NCBI GenBank assembly: GCA_039111635.1
Contig: JBCAQO010000004.1
Location: 930,001-994,000, forward strand
Source: Heterobasidion occidentale
Taxonomy: Eukaryota; Basidiomycota; Agaricomycetes; Russulales; Bondarzewiaceae
Reading direction: 5' to 3'
DNA: 64,000 bases
In this document: one piece after another, positions 61,346 to 64,000 of the stretch
Position numbering within the stretch: the first letter of the stretch is position 1
Layout: each line of letters begins with the position of its first letter
The notes under the pieces: model-generated
What the model was told of the DNA's origin: nothing
What the model saw: the letters and a program-made list of their open reading frames with translations, nothing else
Databases searched by the model: none
Program-made: the position numbers and the translations under genes

Positions 61346-61960
61346 GTTCCATCGACGCTGATCCTGACCTGCTGATGCTTGATCGTATTCTAGGGCGTTT
61401 TTCTCGGTGATAAACGGCAGTGGGTGGTCCGGTGATGTCTAATTTTCCAGGGTGCGTGTTTGTAACAGTAAACTCTTTGGCTCAAGTTGTCGATGCTTCG
61501 TGATTTTACTCTGGCTTAACAGGACGGAGCATGCATGCGGTTCGCAGAAGGCTTCCACCAGTGGCGTTCTTTCAATGAAGAGAGAATCCACCTCCCATGT
61601 CGCCTAGCAGCAATGCGACAGCATCCCGAGCTGAAGGCCAGCTGTTTGTATCATAGAGAAGATGCCATTGTTCATCTTCTCATTTATCTGACAGGCGGTA
61701 CTCCCGCGCACTATGCGTTTTCTGAGTGTATTCCGTCCACCATCGATCACATTGAGGCTCTGACACCAGGGAATATCATTCACGTCGTACATTCCACGTT
61801 ATACATCTGTGTGTTGGCCATGACGAAGATTGAAATAGTGAGCATTCTGGGACGGTCCCCGAACCTAGTATATATCAGCTTCGTGTCCAGAAACCCAAAC
61901 CTCCCCGCTTCCCAGACAGACTACTTGTCACTCTATTAATCCGATCACCGAATCTGTTGG

Positions 61961-63455
61961 ATGTACTCAACCAATCTCGCACTTCATCCCTACAACTCCC
62001 CTTTCTTGATTCAAGAGGGCGTGGGTGTCATAATCCAAACCCTGTTCTATGGCAAGTGTCTCGATCTCACATACTACTGCTGAAGGCTGATCCCGAGACG
62101 TCCGAGTAGGCATCTTCATAGTCTTCATTCTTTTCTCAACGCGCAGCCTTCTGTAATATCAGTTCGTCTCGTATTTTCCACCGTGCTGATCTAAAATTAT
62201 GATCAGGCTGAAGGGCCTCGGATCCAGAGTGAACGTGGCCATGTTGGCAACAACTCTCTGCATGTTTGCGACCTCGAGCGTCGTATGGGCACTGTCCCTA
62301 GTTCACTTCATCATGATAATCAAGACCATTAATTCCTCGGACCCTATATCATCACTGGATCACATGCTTTACACGAACCAAGCATTTGAACATATAGGGA
62401 CCACAGTCGAGATTATATCGCCAATTAATGCATGTATCATCTTACCCGTATGGTCTCATTCGGCATGCATTGACACGTCCATATCCAGCTCTGGCTAGGT
62501 GACGGGTTGTCATTTGGAGGGTGTGCGTGTTATGGCAGGGAAACAAGCGTGCATTGGCTGCCGTACTCTGTTCTCTCTTAGGGGGGGGATGGGTGAGTGC
62601 CGTTATATGCCTTTTTCCAATGAAAATGGAACCAACAAGTCGGCGTACAAGTCCTCTTTTTTATCTTCGCAAGATGCATCGCAAACGAATTCTATACGAA
62701 CAAAGTATTGTGCAGAGACCTACGGCACATCGGTGCGGGAATAAACCTTTTGACTAATCGTTGCAACGTCCTCGATCGCGGTCACTGCCTGGTACGATAC
62801 AAGAGACGATTTTGCTAGTTTTTGGCCCTCATTCTGTTCAGGAGACATCGACGATTCATTATGGACAAACTTGGACGCGAAAGCAAGAAAACGCATGCCG
62901 AGAAAATTCTGGTTTTCCTAATTGAGTCCGGCGTGCTCTACTGTTTGATCTTTGTAAGTCGGAGGTTCTGAACCTCGAGAAGGGTGTTATTAACGACTCA
63001 ATAGGTGACTCTCATCCTATCTGATTACATCCAGCTTCCTAGAAAAGTGTATATGGAACAATGGACGTGGCCAATAATGACTCACATCGCGGTAAACTCT
63101 TTCTCAGCTGGACACTTTGAACCTCACCTCAGTAGGCAATCAGGGTATCTATCCCACTGGAGTACTTCTCCTCGTCGCTTTCAAGCGCACAATATGGGAC
63201 TCACTCGGCGAGCCCGAGAATCAGGTTTCACTGCCTGACAATTTCGTTCTGCATCCGGCGCCGTGGAAGATACGGGAGAACATCAATGGCAGACGCGGAC
63301 CGGCTCCCGGCGCTGAACAGGCTGGGGCACGCGGGCCACAGCAACAGATGCCTCCAGGGGAACTTTCTGATCCTCTACAAACGTATCCGAGTGTAGCAGG
63401 TCAGGTAGTGGCGAAAGAGGCTGACGAGAGGCTGTCTACTACCCCTATCCGTTAA
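61961..63455 (+). CDS. Multi-pass membrane protein, copy C2
   Basis: Starts MYSTNLALHPYNSPFLIQEG, then GVGVIIQTLFYG. Intron 62052-62109 starts GCAAGT and restores GIFIVFILFSTRSLL in phase. Then VNVAMLATTLCMFATSSVVW, ALSLVHFIMIIKTINSSDPI, EHIGTTVEIISPIN, and a second GC-AG intron (62431-62488, GCATGT; C1 has GTATGT at this site). The next exon has a one-base slip (GDG|VVIWRVCVLWQGNKRA) near 62500. The C-terminus is GVLLLVAFKRTIWDSLGEPE with a tail ending TTPIR at 63455. Membrane location expected; function unknown. Confidence 0.75.
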
Positions 63456-63927
63456 TCAGTGGTGGTTTGGTAGGCCTGGGCGCAACCGCGTTGCTGCAGT
63501 ATTTCCCGGTGCTCAGGTTTCTACACATACAGGCGTTCTTAGAGTCTTGGAGCCAGCTGCGCTTTGACATTACTACAACGTTCGATCGTGTATTAGCAGC
63601 GTCCGCATTGGATTGCCTCGCAGCTCGGGAGACAGATAGAAGGAAGGTGAACAAGAATATGGAGGAGGGTATATGCCTAGAAATACATCCCAAATACACT
63701 GTCAGTGCCCTTGCTCTCGTTTTCGTCAATGAAGATCGTCAAAGTCAACTTGTCACGAGTCCGTCGAAGTGCAGCTTCATAGTCGTTTCTGAGCTTGATC
63801 AGCACCGTGCGAGGAACAGCACTATGACATGCGATGCCATGCGATGCCATGCGGCTTGTCCTGACCGTGTTCAGGGGCATACACAGCCTTGCTTCCCCAG
63901 CTTCGCGATCAGGTAGAAGACTCGAGG

Positions 63928-64000
63928 TCAGTCATCGAGCACGGCCGGAATGTAGAACGTCAGTACGCCGCCCGCATCGGCGACCTCGCCAATATAGACG
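63928..64000 (-). CDS. Unknown protein, C-terminal end only (runs off right edge)
   Basis: The minus strand reads VYIGEVADAGGVLTFYIPAV followed by LDD and a TGA stop at 63930-63928. The rest lies outside the window. I do not recognise the family. The related remnant at 58612-58680 suggests duplication C includes part of this gene. Confidence 0.5.
   Translation of the reverse strand, partial: VYIGEVADAGGVLTFYIPAVLDD

Larger units (their letters stand above)
58735..63510. repeat. Tandem duplication C (two units)
   Basis: Units at about 58735-60870 and 61346-63510, offset about 2.59-2.63 kb. Landmarks: TCCATCGACGCTG-type block 58737/61348, ATGGCAGGGAAACAAGC 59946/62531, GGTAGGCCTGGGCGCAA 60820/63468. 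Each unit carries one membrane protein gene on the plus strand. Confidence 0.8.

Overview
The window is draft genomic DNA of a basidiomycete fungus, most likely an agaricomycete of the Polyporales type (inference). Genes are split by many short introns, mostly about 50-110 bp. The families present are typical of mushroom-forming fungi: FunK1 kinases, TPR-CHAT proteins, expanded multi-pass membrane proteins and a gag-type retroelement relic. A run of exactly 100 N (33277-33376) marks a scaffold join.

Left part (1-17 kb), mostly conserved single genes: a FunK1 kinase entering from the left edge; a kinase-like gene (minus strand); a VIT-vWA protein whose six exons splice to 892 codons; an acidic protein of unknown function (minus); a HIT-domain protein with an HxHxH motif (five exons, 176 aa); a multi-exon NAD(P)-binding epimerase-like protein; and a 1132-aa forkhead transcription factor (minus) whose DNA-binding domain is split by a GC-AG intron.

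Middle and right part (17-64 kb), accessory and duplicated: three tandem pairs of one multi-pass membrane protein family (pair A at 20.3-25.6 kb, plus; pair B at 40.4-44.3 kb, minus; pair C at 59.4-63.5 kb, plus), each inside a 2.6-3.9 kb tandem duplication. Between the pairs lie two large TPR-CHAT proteins, putative caspase-like proteases (27.6-32.5 kb plus; 50.1-53.8 kb minus). Interspersed are an ERV41/ERGIC2-type vesicle protein, a decayed FunK1 copy, a gag relic, a TVP38/VTT-type Golgi membrane protein, an extended short-chain dehydrogenase and an isochorismatase-like hydrolase. A truncated gene leaves the right edge, and a fragment of the same sequence lies at 58.6 kb.

Two patterns run through the window. 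At least eight introns appear to start with GC instead of GT, six of them in the membrane protein family. Many apparent frameshifts in otherwise well-conserved genes fall in short C, G or T runs, so assembly error must be separated from real gene decay before calling pseudogenes. The membrane-protein and TPR-CHAT neighbourhood is the best candidate for a system worth study; a shared function is inference from position only.
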